Source of the DNA: CG2-30-58-95 sp964618215
GTDB lineage: Bacteria; Chloroflexota; Anaerolineae; Anaerolineales; Villigracilaceae
Assembly: GCA_964618215.1 (NCBI GenBank)
Contig: CAZTZE010000014.1
Location: forward strand, 1-64,000
Reading direction: 5' to 3'
Length of the DNA stretch: 64,000 bases
Below, in pieces: positions 8,213 to 15,834 of this stretch (positions within the stretch are counted from its first letter, which is position 1; every line of letters begins with the position of its first letter). The position numbers and the translations under genes are program-made. The notes beneath the pieces are model-generated. The model worked only from the letters and a program-made list of their open reading frames with translations, was not told the DNA's origin and did no database searches.

Positions 8213-8518
8213 ATGGACACACACCTTCCTGAATTCGCTTATAAATACTTTTGGGACATCAACCCAGCCGAGCTGGATGTCGCCGCGCACCCGCGCTACG
8301 TCATCGAGCGGCTGCTGGAATACGGGGATTTTCCTGAAATCCGCTGGTTGTTTGGGAGATTCAGCCGCGATGAGATCGTGGGCGTACTTAGATCTTCACG
8401 GCGGTTTTCGCGGTTGCGAGCCAGCGCCTGGGCCAATTATTTCGAAATTCCACGCGAAGGAATACTATGTTTGAGCAAGTCTTACCTGAATCGACGCGCA
8501 GCTACCTGGCCTTACTAG
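8213..8518 (+). CDS. DUF6922-like antitoxin-type partner of AbiEii protein
   Basis: 101 residues with the family pattern YFWDINPAELD...HPRYVIERLLEYGD..EIRWL, which I recognise as the small protein commonly encoded just before AbiEii/AbiGii nucleotidyltransferases. A diverged homologue sits in the same position at 51275-51559. The gene overlaps the AbiEii start by 52 bp, and the last about 17 residues (SKSYLNRRAATWPY) are probably read-through beyond the family's usual end. A role as antitoxin or adaptor is inferred from the conserved pairing. Confidence 0.7.
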   Translation: MDTHLPEFAYKYFWDINPAELDVAAHPRYVIERLLEYGDFPEIRWLFGRFSRDEIVGVLRSSRRFSRLRASAWANYFEIPREGILCLSKSYLNRRAATWPY

Positions 8519-9102
8519 CCCGGGAAAAAATCAGCCAGCCGTTTTATCTCGGTGGCGGCACAGCGGTGGCTTTGCATCTCGGTCATCGTTTATCCGTTGA
8601 TTTGGATTTCTTCACGCCCGACCATTTTGACGTTCACTACCTTGAGAATGCCTTGCAGGAGATGAAAACCTATCGCCGCGAACGACTGGCGGAAGATACC
8701 TTGCTCGGCGCGCTGGAGGATTTGCGCATCAGTTTCTTTCGTTACCGCTATGATCTGTTGGAACAACCGATCGAGGCGCTCGGAACAAAAATCCTGCAAT
8801 TATCTGATCTTGCCGCGATGAAGATCGAGGCCATCTCACAACGAAATGTCAAACGTGATTTTATTGATCTCTATTGCCTTGCCCGGCAGACTGGCATCAC
8901 GCCTGAGAAAGCCATCGCGTATCATCGCTCGAAATATGCCGGTTTGGATGTCAACTTGACCCATATTGTGCTTTCCCTCGGTTATTTTGAAGAAGCGGAT
9001 GCGGATATCATGCCCTCGATGTTGATATCCATGTCATGGGAAGATGTGAAGAAATACTTTGCTCAACAAAGCAAAGAACTTATCCGAAAATTGGCCGTGT
9101 AA
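8467..9102 (+). CDS. AbiEii/AbiGii-type nucleotidyltransferase toxin
   Basis: 211 residues with the AbiEii core: GGGTA (29-33) and DLDFF (45-49), the Asp pair that binds metal and NTP, followed by the KRDFIDLYCLA segment near 138 that is typical of the family. Known AbiEii proteins transfer nucleotides to tRNA or similar targets and stop growth during phage infection. It pairs with the DUF6922-like gene it overlaps. A paralogue with the same layout lies on the other strand at 50628. AATACT just ahead of the ATG gives no strong ribosome site, so coupling to the upstream frame is likely. Confidence 0.8.
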   Translation: MFEQVLPESTRSYLALLAREKISQPFYLGGGTAVALHLGHRLSVDLDFFTPDHFDVHYLENALQEMKTYRRERLAEDTLLGALEDLRISFFRYRYDLLEQPIEALGTKILQLSDLAAMKIEAISQRNVKRDFIDLYCLARQTGITPEKAIAYHRSKYAGLDVNLTHIVLSLGYFEEADADIMPSMLISMSWEDVKKYFAQQSKELIRKLAV

Positions 9103-9159
9103 TTGCACCTCGCAACCTGCAACCCCTAACCCATATCCCGCATCACTTCCGGAGTCCTC

Positions 9160-11040
9160 ATGCCCTCTCCATCCCTCACCAAAACCCTCATAGATGTCGC
9201 CATGGGCCGCAAGCCCGCCGACCTGGTCATCCGCAACGGACAGTGGGTCTGCGTCCAGTCGGGCGAAATCGTGCCGGATACCGATATTGCCATCAAGGAT
9301 GGGCGCATTGCCTATGTCGGGCCGGATGCCTCGCACACCATCCGCAAGGATACGCTGGTCATGGACGCGGGCGGCAAGCATCTCGTTCCCGGATTGCTGG
9401 ACGGCCACATGCACATCGAATCGGGCATGTTGACCGTCACCGAGTTCGTCCGCGCCGTCATCCCGCACGGGACGACCGGCATGTTCGTTGACCCGCACGA
9501 GATTGCCAATGTCTTCGGGCTGAAAGGCGTCAAGTTGATGGTGGACGAGGCGGCCAAACAGCCGATCCACGTTTGGGTGCAGATGCCCTCCTGCGTCCCG
9601 GCTGCGCCCGGATTTGAGTCGTCCGGCGCGGAAATCAGCCCCGCAGAGGTGGCTGAGGCGATGAGCTGGCCCGGCATCATCGGCCTGGGTGAGATGATGA
9701 ATTACCCCGGCGTGACGCGCGGCGACGAGAAAATGCTGGCTGAATTGGAGGCCGCCCGCGCGGCTGGCAAGGTCATCGGCGGACATTACCCCTCGCCAGA
9801 CCTGGGACTGCCGTTTCATGGCTACGCGGCGGGCGGCGCGGAAGATGACCATGAAGGCACAACGCCGGAGGATGCCATCGCCCGCGTGCGTCAGGGCATG
9901 AAGGCCATGCTGCGTTATGGTTCAGCCTGGCAGGATGTGGCCGCCCAGGTCGCTGCGCTGACCAAGATGGGTCTCGATTCGCGCCGCTTCATCCTCTGCA
10001 CGGATGACTCGCACGCGGCCACACTGGTTCAGGATGGTCACATGGACAGGGTGGTTCGCCATGCCATCTCCCAGGGTTTGCCGCCAATGACCGCCATTCA
10101 AATGGCGACCATCAACACGGCCGAACATTTTGGCTTAAGTCGCGAAATCGGCCTGATAGCGCCCGGCCGCTGGGCGGATATTTTACTGGTGGACGATTTG
10201 AACGATTTTCACGCCGAACTGGTTATTGCCAAAGGTCAGATGGTGGCAGAAAAAAATAAGTTGCGTGTCAATCTGCCTGATGTTACCTACCCCGAATGGG
10301 TCATCCAGTCGGTTCATCTAAAGCAACCGTTGACGGCGGACGATTTTCGGATACGCGTTCCCTCGCCCCTCATCCCTCTCCCACCCTTCGACTTCGCTCA
10401 GGGCAGGTTGGGAGAGGGGAAGGGGGTGAGGGTGAACGTCAACGTGATCGGCGTTATCGAGAATCAGGCGCCTACAAAGCACTTGCAAATGGTGATGCCG
10501 GTCAATGATGCCGAAATCCATCTCCCACCCCTTGCGTCCCCCCTGTCAGGGACGGGGGGGATTGAGGGGGGGCTGGCAAAAGTTGCCCTCGTCGAGCGTC
10601 ATCGCGGCACAGGCGGCCTGCAAGTTGGGCTGGTGCAGGGATTTGGCTTCACCCAGCCGTGCGCCATAGCCTCCACTGTCGCGCATGACAGCCATAATAT
10701 GATCGTGGTCGGCACGACCGATGCAGATATGGCCCTGGCGGCCAATAAGCTGGCCGAAGTTGGCGGCGGGCAGGTGGTGGTGAAGCAGGGCCAGGTCATC
10801 GGCCTGGTCGAGTTGAACATCGCCGGACTGATGTCCACTGAGCGTGCAGAAAAGGTGGCTAAGAAAGCGATTTCAATTCTGGATGGCTTCCGTGCCTGCG
10901 GTTGTCAGCTCAACAATCCCAACATGACCCTCAGCCTGCTGGCGCTGGTCGTTATTCCAGAGTTGCGCATTTCGGATAAGGGTCTGGTGGACGTGACCCG
11001 CTTCGAGTTCTTGCCGGTTGTGCAAGGCCCTGCGGTATAG
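9160..11040 (+). CDS. ade: Adenine deaminase with two in-frame repeat insertions
   Basis: Cytoplasmic metal-dependent deaminase that turns adenine into hypoxanthine and ammonia. Family motifs: GLLDGHMHIES (about 79-89), VDPHEIANV, GLGEMMNYP, GGHYPSP, and TDDSHAATLVQDGHMD near 290 with the metal-binding and catalytic Asp/His. At 626 residues it is longer than usual (about 570-600); the excess lies in two stretches encoded by palindromic DNA, about 401-425 and 454-472, both in the linker before the C-terminal domain and both in frame. The C-terminal domain (VGLVQGFGF, VAHDSHNMIVVG) is intact, so the enzyme is probably active. It fits the purine theme with the 8-oxoguanine deaminase upstream and the BMP-type importer downstream. 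Confidence 0.9.
   Translation: MPSPSLTKTLIDVAMGRKPADLVIRNGQWVCVQSGEIVPDTDIAIKDGRIAYVGPDASHTIRKDTLVMDAGGKHLVPGLLDGHMHIESGMLTVTEFVRAVIPHGTTGMFVDPHEIANVFGLKGVKLMVDEAAKQPIHVWVQMPSCVPAAPGFESSGAEISPAEVAEAMSWPGIIGLGEMMNYPGVTRGDEKMLAELEAARAAGKVIGGHYPSPDLGLPFHGYAAGGAEDDHEGTTPEDAIARVRQGMKAMLRYGSAWQDVAAQVAALTKMGLDSRRFILCTDDSHAATLVQDGHMDRVVRHAISQGLPPMTAIQMATINTAEHFGLSREIGLIAPGRWADILLVDDLNDFHAELVIAKGQMVAEKNKLRVNLPDVTYPEWVIQSVHLKQPLTADDFRIRVPSPLIPLPPFDFAQGRLGEGKGVRVNVNVIGVIENQAPTKHLQMVMPVNDAEIHLPPLASPLSGTGGIEGGLAKVALVERHRGTGGLQVGLVQGFGFTQPCAIASTVAHDSHNMIVVGTTDADMALAANKLAEVGGGQVVVKQGQVIGLVELNIAGLMSTERAEKVAKKAISILDGFRACGCQLNNPNMTLSLLALVVIPELRISDKGLVDVTRFEFLPVVQGPAV
10360..10432. repeat. Palindromic element inside adenine deaminase (CCCTC...GAGGG family)
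   Basis: Inverted repeat with arms of about 27 bp: CCCTCGCCCCTCATCCCTC on the left, GAGAGGGGAAGGGGGTGAG on the right, around a TTCGACTTCGCTCAGGGCA centre. Length and phase keep the reading frame open. The same ends (CCCTCACCCC/GGGGTGAGGG) occur in the helicase element at 59998-60080. Confidence 0.85.
10521..10573. repeat. Second palindromic element inside adenine deaminase
   Basis: C-rich left arm (CCACCCCTTGCGTCCCCCC), centre TGTCAGGGAC, G-rich right arm (GGGGGGATTGAGGGGGGG). In frame; encodes a low-complexity Pro/Gly/Ser segment. Confidence 0.8.
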
Positions 11041-11053
11041 AAGGTGTGTAAAT

Positions 11054-11767
11054 ATGGCTCATTACCCATTTCGACGTTTGCAGTCTGACCTGGCTGATCT
11101 GATTGCCTCCTTGCCGGCTGAAAGCAAGCTGCCGTCTGAGCCTGTCCTGGCGCACCAGTTGAGAGTCTCACGGTCCACCTTGCGGGAGGCCATGCGTTCG
11201 TTCGAGGGGCAGGGGTTGATCCGCCGCCGTCAGGGCGTCGGGACGTTCGTCGTCGGTCAGGTGCCGGTCATTGACAGCGGGCTGGAGGTCCTGGAAAGCA
11301 TTGAGACGCTGGCGCAGCGAATCGGGTTGAGCGTCTCCATGGGTGCGCTGCAGGTCGAACAAATCCCCGCCGATGAGATATGCGCCGGGGCGTTGAATTT
11401 GTCCACTGGTGCACCGCTGACGCGCGTCGCGCGTATTATCTTCACGGACAGCCGTCCGGTGGCTTATTTGGTGGATACTTTACCCAGCGATGTGCTTTCC
11501 GCTGAGGAACTGAACGGGACGTTTACCGGTTCGGTGCTGGACCTGCTCCTGCGCCGCGGCGCCCCGAAGCTCACTCAGTCCCGGACGGACATCAAGGCCG
11601 TCGGCGCCACATCGGAGGTGGCGCGCGCCCTGCAAATCCAGCGCGACGACGTTCTGCTCCACTTCGCAGCCCAGCTCTTTTCCGAGAGCGGCCGCGTGGT
11701 GGATTATTCATTCAGTTATTTCCTGCCCGGTTATTTCCGCTTCCATGTGGTGCGGCGGGTGGGTTAA
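11054..11767 (+). CDS. GntR-family regulator with UTRA domain (HutC-like)
   Basis: 237 residues. The N-terminal winged helix (LPSEPVLAHQLRVSRSTLREAMRSFEGQGLIRRRQGVGTFV, written here as a span of about 33-73) is the GntR DNA-binding domain; the remaining about 160 residues match the UTRA ligand-binding fold (LTRVARIIFTDSRPVAY, DYSFSYFLPGYFRFHVVRR). It begins 13 bp after adenine deaminase and precedes the carbamoyltransferase, so it is the obvious local regulator of the purine/carbamoyl genes, likely sensing a nucleobase or ureido intermediate (inference). The start is the ATG at 11054; the 12 codons in front of it are not GntR-like. The TTGTCAGACAA operators at 5279-5339 are candidate targets. 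Confidence 0.88.
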   Translation: MAHYPFRRLQSDLADLIASLPAESKLPSEPVLAHQLRVSRSTLREAMRSFEGQGLIRRRQGVGTFVVGQVPVIDSGLEVLESIETLAQRIGLSVSMGALQVEQIPADEICAGALNLSTGAPLTRVARIIFTDSRPVAYLVDTLPSDVLSAEELNGTFTGSVLDLLLRRGAPKLTQSRTDIKAVGATSEVARALQIQRDDVLLHFAAQLFSESGRVVDYSFSYFLPGYFRFHVVRRVG

Positions 11768-11905
11768 CGCAGAGAGTAGAGAATAGAGAATAGAGAGTAG
11801 AGAGTAGAGAGTAGAGATTCGTTTTTTATCACTACACACTACACACTACTCACTACTCACTACTCACTACTCTCTACTCTCTACTCACTAATATCTATTC
11901 TCTAA
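11768..11905. repeat. Long inverted simple-repeat array (GAGAGTA / TACTCTC units)
   Basis: The left part is six to seven GAGAGTA or GAGAATA heptamers; the right part is a long run of CACTACA, CTCACTA and CTACTCT heptamers ending TATTCTCTAA. It can fold as one large hairpin between the regulator stop and the carbamoyltransferase ribosome site (GGAGG at 11909-11913). Not a CRISPR: there are no unique spacers. Confidence 0.85.
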
Positions 11906-11922
11906 TTCCGGAGGTTTTTAAA

Positions 11923-12879
11923 ATGCGTAGTTTTGCTGGTCGGGACATCCTGTCCCTGAAAGATTTTGAGCGTAACGAGTTCTTCCACGTCTTCGACGTG
12001 GCGGCGGAACTGGAGCCGATTGCCGTCAGCCGTCGCAACGACGATATGCTCGCGGAGAAGACGCTGGTGACGGCTTTTTATCAGCCGTCCACGCGCACGC
12101 GCCTGGCGCATGAAGCGGCCATGCACCGCCTGGGCGGTCACGTGACCGGCTTCGCGGATGCGAAGATGACGCGTGCGGGTGACTTCTACCAGGAGTCGAT
12201 CAAGGATACGGTCAAGATGCTGGAGTTCTACGGCGACGTGATCGTGATGCGCCATTTCCAGCAGGGCGCGCCGCACGAAGCCGCCAAGTGGGCCTCGATT
12301 CCCATTATCAACGGCGGCGACGGCTGGGGCGAACATCCCACCCAGATCCTGACCGACCTGTACACCGTGCTGAAAGAGAAAGGCACGATTGACGGCCTGA
12401 CCTGGCTGGCGGTGGGCGACATGCGCATGAGAACGATGCACTCGCTCGGCTATGCCCTGAGCCAGTTCGACTGCCCGATCACCTTCGTCTCCCCGCCGGA
12501 TATGTCGCTGACTGATGAGTTCAAGGCTGAACTTAAGCAGTTCAGCGTGGACTTCAAGGAAGCCGAGCACGTCGAGCAGGCCATCGCGGATGCGGACGTG
12601 ATCCTGGTCGAACCGGTCGTCCAGCCGGACTATACCAAGTCGCGTGACGAGCGCGCCGGGAAAGATGTCGGCCTGACCCCCGCCAACTACAAGATCACGC
12701 GTGAACTGCTGGAGAAAAAGGCCAAGTCGGATGCCATCCTGCTGCATTCCCTGCCGCGCATGGACGAGGTTCCAGTAGATGTAGATATCACCCGCTGGTC
12801 GCGCTACTGGCAGGAGGCCTTCAACGGCGTCGTGATGAGGATGGCGTTATTGGCGCTGGTGCTGGGAGCGATGGAATAA
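11923..12879 (+). CDS. Aspartate-carbamoyltransferase-like enzyme, substrate uncertain
   Basis: 318-residue cytoplasmic carbamoyltransferase. The carbamoyl-phosphate site is intact: STRTR (56-60), the HPTQ loop near 140, and HSLPR near 276 in place of the usual HPLPR. The overall spacing (short 80s-loop region, DEVPVDVD after the LP loop) is ATCase-like, but the second-substrate motif expected in ATCase (R-x-Q-x-E-R) is not present; EPVVQPDYTKSRDER stands there. With no pyrimidine gene near, and adenine deaminase, YgeW-like and carbamate kinase genes around it, a catabolic role on a ureido compound is more likely than pyrimidine synthesis (inference). The ATG has GGAGG ten bases upstream. Start and end agree with the family length. 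Confidence 0.8.
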   Translation: MRSFAGRDILSLKDFERNEFFHVFDVAAELEPIAVSRRNDDMLAEKTLVTAFYQPSTRTRLAHEAAMHRLGGHVTGFADAKMTRAGDFYQESIKDTVKMLEFYGDVIVMRHFQQGAPHEAAKWASIPIINGGDGWGEHPTQILTDLYTVLKEKGTIDGLTWLAVGDMRMRTMHSLGYALSQFDCPITFVSPPDMSLTDEFKAELKQFSVDFKEAEHVEQAIADADVILVEPVVQPDYTKSRDERAGKDVGLTPANYKITRELLEKKAKSDAILLHSLPRMDEVPVDVDITRWSRYWQEAFNGVVMRMALLALVLGAME

Positions 12880-12883
12880 GAGT

Positions 12884-12953
12884 CAAATAGTCTGGAGTCT
12901 GATAGTCGGATAGTCTATGAGACTATTTGACTGAAGACTATAAGTCTGATAGA
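12884..12953. repeat. Simple-repeat array (GTCTGATA units), left of S23 gene 1
   Basis: Tandem AGTCTGATAGTCGGATAGTC-type units followed by a partial inverted run (GAGACTATTTGACTGAAGAC). Its inverted counterpart lies at 13436-13502, so the S23-type gene between them is enclosed. Confidence 0.75.
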
Positions 12954-12965
12954 GGAGATGCTGGG

Positions 12966-13463
12966 ATGACGAAGGTCAGACGGTTCGAAGATTTGATTTG
13001 CTGGCAGAAAGCGCGTAAACTGGCGAACAGCATTCATGGCCTGACCCGTCATCCCGAATTCTCGAGGGATTTCAGGCTGCGCGACCAAATCCTTGATGCG
13101 GCTGGCTCAGTGATGCACAATATCGCCGAAGGCAGCGATGCGGGCACGGACCCTGAGTTCGTTCGCTTCTTGAAGATGGCGCGCCGTTCTGCCAGTGAAG
13201 TACAGTCCGAGTTGTATCTGGCTCTGGATCGTAAGTACATCACAGAAGCCGAACTGAAACAGGCTTATGATCAGGCCGATGAAGTCAAGCGATTGATAAA
13301 TGGCCTGATCGCCTATCTGCGCAAGAGCGGACAAAACGCCGAGCATCGAATCGGCGAGACCCAAGCCGACTACATCCTCGATGATCATGACGGTGACGAA
13401 CTTCCCGCTGATTTTCTTTCGGCTGGCGATGACACAAATGACTATCAGACTGACAACTATTAG
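12966..13463 (+). CDS. Four-helix-bundle protein (S23 / 23S rRNA intervening-sequence family), copy 1
   Basis: 165 residues. Residues about 4-120 form the four-helix bundle of the IVP/S23 family (RFEDLICWQKARKLA, GSVMHNIAEGSDAG, FVRFLKMARRSASEVQSEL, LINGLIAYLRKS). Members occur in rRNA intervening sequences and next to diversity-generating retroelements as Avd; their biochemical role is open, with basic surfaces that bind nucleic acid. The start ATG at 12966 has GAGGAG upstream. The tail after residue 125 is not family-like and its end (TNDYQTDNY) is encoded by the flanking repeat. About two thirds of residues are shared with copy 2 at 14417, implying recent duplication. It interrupts the carbamoyltransferase genes. 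Confidence 0.85.
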   Translation: MTKVRRFEDLICWQKARKLANSIHGLTRHPEFSRDFRLRDQILDAAGSVMHNIAEGSDAGTDPEFVRFLKMARRSASEVQSELYLALDRKYITEAELKQAYDQADEVKRLINGLIAYLRKSGQNAEHRIGETQADYILDDHDGDELPADFLSAGDDTNDYQTDNY

Positions 13464-13502
13464 ACTGATGACTACCTATACAAACTACCCAACTATCAGA
13501 AC
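13436..13502. repeat. Simple-repeat array right of S23 gene 1
   Basis: Units ACTATCAGACTGACAACTA, TTAGACTGATGACTACC and AAACTACCCAACTATC, complementary to the GTCTGATA array at 12884-12953. It overlaps the end of the S23 gene and ends just before the next ribosome site. Confidence 0.75.
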
Positions 13503-13518
13503 AAGGATCGAGGCGCGA

Positions 13519-13782
13519 ATGGAAATAGACAAGAAGGCTGTCAAGGAATGGAAAGCGGAATATAAACTTATCAACGAAATGGAACATGAAGAATTGAAGG
13601 AGCGCCTGGCGCATGAGACCGTCGAGGAGAGTGTCAGGTCGTTTTTTTCCTGGAACAAGCTGATCCTCGCTTTCTCCGGTACACCGGATGAACCTGAGGA
13701 GTTGCAAGAATCTCGGGCTGATTTTTATTTATCCTTGATCAAGAAATGGGAACAAATAGCCCGGAGAATGAAGAATGTTTGA
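13519..13782 (+). CDS. Hypothetical partner protein of nucleotidyltransferase cassette 2
   Basis: 87 residues, highly charged and helical (MEIDKKAVKEWKAEYKLINE), no family recognised. The start ATG is at 13519 with AAGGATCGAGG upstream. It overlaps the nucleotidyltransferase start by 8 bp, the same arrangement as cassette 1, suggesting a functional pair such as antitoxin and toxin. Not similar in sequence to the cassette 1 partner. Confidence 0.6.
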   Translation: MEIDKKAVKEWKAEYKLINEMEHEELKERLAHETVEESVRSFFSWNKLILAFSGTPDEPEELQESRADFYLSLIKKWEQIARRMKNV

Positions 13783-14329
13783 CGATCCTCGGGCGTTGCA
13801 AAACATCATTGAGTTTCTGGACGAACACAAAATCCCCTATATGGTGATCGGCGGATTGGCGGTCTCTATTTGGGGAGAGGCGCGCGCCACGCACGATGCG
13901 GATTTTAAAATCAGCATAGACATACCTTTGGCGGAATTTAGAAAACTTGTGCTTGACCGGTTTCCAGAGCGCCCGACAAAAATACCCGCGCATAAAAAGA
14001 GTCCGCATGTTCTCCAAATCTGGGCGATGCCCAACGTGGCAACAGACTTGTTGATAAGCTTACTTGACTATGAAAAAGAAGCCATTCAACGAGCAGTTTC
14101 GGCGGAAATTATGGGTACTCCCACGAGAGTCTGCACGGCGGAGGATTTTATTATTCACAAGGCCATCGCAAACCGTGGAAAGGATTGGCTCGACATTCCA
14201 TCCATTTTGATGCGCCAGCGCGGCAAACTGGACCTGGCCTACATCCGCAACTGGCTGACGCAATTCGCCGAAGCGCTCGAAAACCCTGAAATCCTGACGC
14301 GTTTTAACCACCTCTACGAAACCATTTAG
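13775..14329 (+). CDS. Nucleotidyltransferase-fold protein (cassette 2)
   Basis: 184 residues. The core IPYMVIGGLAVSIWGEARAT followed by HDADF gives the G-rich loop (25-34) and metal-binding Asp pair D41-x-D43 of AbiEii/DUF6036-like nucleotidyltransferases; a third strand acid is in VATDLLISLL. The C-terminal half is helical. It is encoded between two S23-type genes and overlaps its small upstream partner. Activity and target are unknown; toxin or RNA-modifying function is inference from related two-gene cassettes. Confidence 0.75.
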   Translation: MFDDPRALQNIIEFLDEHKIPYMVIGGLAVSIWGEARATHDADFKISIDIPLAEFRKLVLDRFPERPTKIPAHKKSPHVLQIWAMPNVATDLLISLLDYEKEAIQRAVSAEIMGTPTRVCTAEDFIIHKAIANRGKDWLDIPSILMRQRGKLDLAYIRNWLTQFAEALENPEILTRFNHLYETI

Positions 14330-14416
14330 TCTGCTAGTCTGCTTGTCCTGCCTTTCATGGTTGACCAAGAGACCGGAAGACCAGAAGACCAGAAGACCAG
14401 AAGACTAGGAAACTAT
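14329..14416. repeat. Simple-repeat array (ACCAGAAG / AGTCTGCT units) left of S23 gene 2
   Basis: TAGTCTGCTAGTCTGCTTGTC on the left, then four AGACCAGA-type 8-mers (GAAGACCAGAAGACCAGAAG) ending at the start codon of the S23 gene. The two halves are partly complementary. Confidence 0.75.
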
Positions 14417-14782
14417 ATGACTACGATAAAAAACTTCGAAGACCTTGAGTCCTGGAAAAAAGCCCGCGAGCTGGCCGGAATTATCTATGCGTTGACGCGC
14501 AAAGAGAAATTCTCGCGTGACTTTGGCTTGCGCGATCAGATTCAACGCGCCGCTGGCTCTGTGATGCACAACATCGCAGAAGGGTTTGAAGCCGGTTATG
14601 ACCCTGAGTTTGTCCGTTTTCTCAAAATGGCGCGCCGGTCTGCCGGAGAAGTCCAATCTGAGTTATATCTCGCTTTGGATGCAGGCTATATTACCTCGGA
14701 TGAACTTAAGAAAGCATATGACCTTGCCGTAGATGCTAAAAAACTCATCAACGGCTTAATCACTTACCTCAGCAAACACTAG
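14417..14782 (+). CDS. Four-helix-bundle protein (S23 / IVP family), copy 2
   Basis: 121 residues, the normal size for the family, covering the whole bundle (NFEDLESWKKARELAG, GSVMHNIAEGFEAG, FVRFLKMARRSAGEVQSEL, INGLITYLSKH). Close paralogue of copy 1, with blocks of identity in helices 2 and 3. The start ATG at 14417 is preceded by AGGAAACT. It sits between nucleotidyltransferase cassette 2 and the YgeW-like gene, with a repeat array on the left and only a weak one (AAGACAAGGAGAC) on the right. Function unknown; see the S23 finding. Confidence 0.87.
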   Translation: MTTIKNFEDLESWKKARELAGIIYALTRKEKFSRDFGLRDQIQRAAGSVMHNIAEGFEAGYDPEFVRFLKMARRSAGEVQSELYLALDAGYITSDELKKAYDLAVDAKKLINGLITYLSKH

Positions 14783-14810
14783 CCGACAATAAGACAAGGA
14801 GACTAATCCT

Positions 14811-15791
14811 ATGCAAACTGATTTGAGAGGCCGCGACTTAATTGGCGACCTGGATTTCACCAAAGAAGAAGTCGAAACCGTCCTGGACGTGGCCTTCGAC
14901 CTGAAGCGCAAGCGCGCCCTGAATGAGCCGCATCCCTACCTGCGTGACAAGGTGCTGGCGATGCTGTTCTTCTTCTCGTCCACGCGCACGCGCGGCTCGT
15001 TCGAGGCCGGCATGGCCCAACTCGGCGGGCACGCGGCGTTCATCGAAAGCAAGACCACCCAGATCGCGCACGGCGATACGCCCAAGGAAATCGGCGAGAT
15101 CTTTGGCCGCTACTTCGACGGCATCGCCATCCGCCACGTGGACTGGGGCATCGGCAACGGCTACCTGAACGCCGTCGCCAAGGCCTCGCGCGTGCCGGTG
15201 CTTAACATGCAGTGCGACATCTATCATCCCTTCCAGTGCCTGGCCGACCTGATGACCATCGTCGAGAAGAAAGGCCACGACCTGCGCCGCAAGAAGATGG
15301 TCGTCTCGTGGGCGTATGCAGCCTCGTACCAGAAGCCGATGTCCGTCCCGCAATCGCTCATCCTGCAGATGCCGCGCTTCGGCATGGATGTGGTCCTGGC
15401 CCATCCCCCGGAATTCAAATTGATGCCCGACATTATGGAACAGGCGAAGGAACAGGCCAAGAAATTCGGCGCGGGCTTCGAGGTGGTGGACGATATGGAA
15501 GCCGCCTTCAAGGACGCGGACATCGTCTACGCTAAATCCTGGGGCGCGATGGTGCAAACCCCGGACCCGGAAGAGGGCGCCAAGATCATCAAGAAATATC
15601 CGCACTGGATCACCGACGAGAAGAAGATGGCCCTCGCCAAACCGGATGCCATCTACATGCACCCGCTGCCCGCCGACCGCAATATCGAAGTCACCGACGG
15701 CGTGATGGATGGCCCCCAGTCGGTCGTTTACGATGAAGCCGAAAACCGCCTGCACGCCCAGAAGGCTGTGATGGCATTGACGATGCGTTAG
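14811..15791 (+). CDS. YgeW-like carbamoyltransferase
   Basis: 326-residue carbamoyltransferase. It shows STRTR (57-61), then signatures I recognise from E. coli YgeW: KTTQIAHGDT (about 81-90), NMQCDIYHPFQCLADL, WAYAASYQKPMSVPQ near 167-181, RFGMDVVLAHPP, and the LP loop MHPLPAD near 284. YgeW lies in a purine-catabolic gene group with carbamate kinase (YqeA) in E. coli; here carbamate kinase follows after one S23 gene. The likely reaction is phosphorolysis of a carbamoylated amine to give carbamoyl phosphate; the amine is not known. It is shorter than YgeW (about 396), mainly lacking an insert before the LP loop. RBS AAGGAG is at good spacing. Database annotation would probably say ornithine carbamoyltransferase, which the sequence does not support strongly. 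Confidence 0.82.
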   Translation: MQTDLRGRDLIGDLDFTKEEVETVLDVAFDLKRKRALNEPHPYLRDKVLAMLFFFSSTRTRGSFEAGMAQLGGHAAFIESKTTQIAHGDTPKEIGEIFGRYFDGIAIRHVDWGIGNGYLNAVAKASRVPVLNMQCDIYHPFQCLADLMTIVEKKGHDLRRKKMVVSWAYAASYQKPMSVPQSLILQMPRFGMDVVLAHPPEFKLMPDIMEQAKEQAKKFGAGFEVVDDMEAAFKDADIVYAKSWGAMVQTPDPEEGAKIIKKYPHWITDEKKMALAKPDAIYMHPLPADRNIEVTDGVMDGPQSVVYDEAENRLHAQKAVMALTMR

Positions 15792-15817
15792 TAAATTAGT
15801 AAATTAGGGATTAGTGA
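15789..15817. repeat. Simple-repeat array (AGTAAATT) left of S23 gene 3
   Basis: TTAGTAAATTAGTAAATTAG plus GGATTAGTG, beginning in the stop codon of the YgeW-like gene. It is the inverted complement of the array at 16317-16351. Confidence 0.75.
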
Positions 15818-15834
15818 AATCATGGAGGCAGACG

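Noticed and set aside
11768..11905. CRISPR array
   Set aside because: The units are heptamers without unique spacers, and no cas gene is present. The Cas4-like nuclease at 48172 lies among repair genes.
11923..12879. pyrB for pyrimidine synthesis
   Set aside because: The aspartate-binding motif is absent and no pyr genes are near; the context is catabolic.
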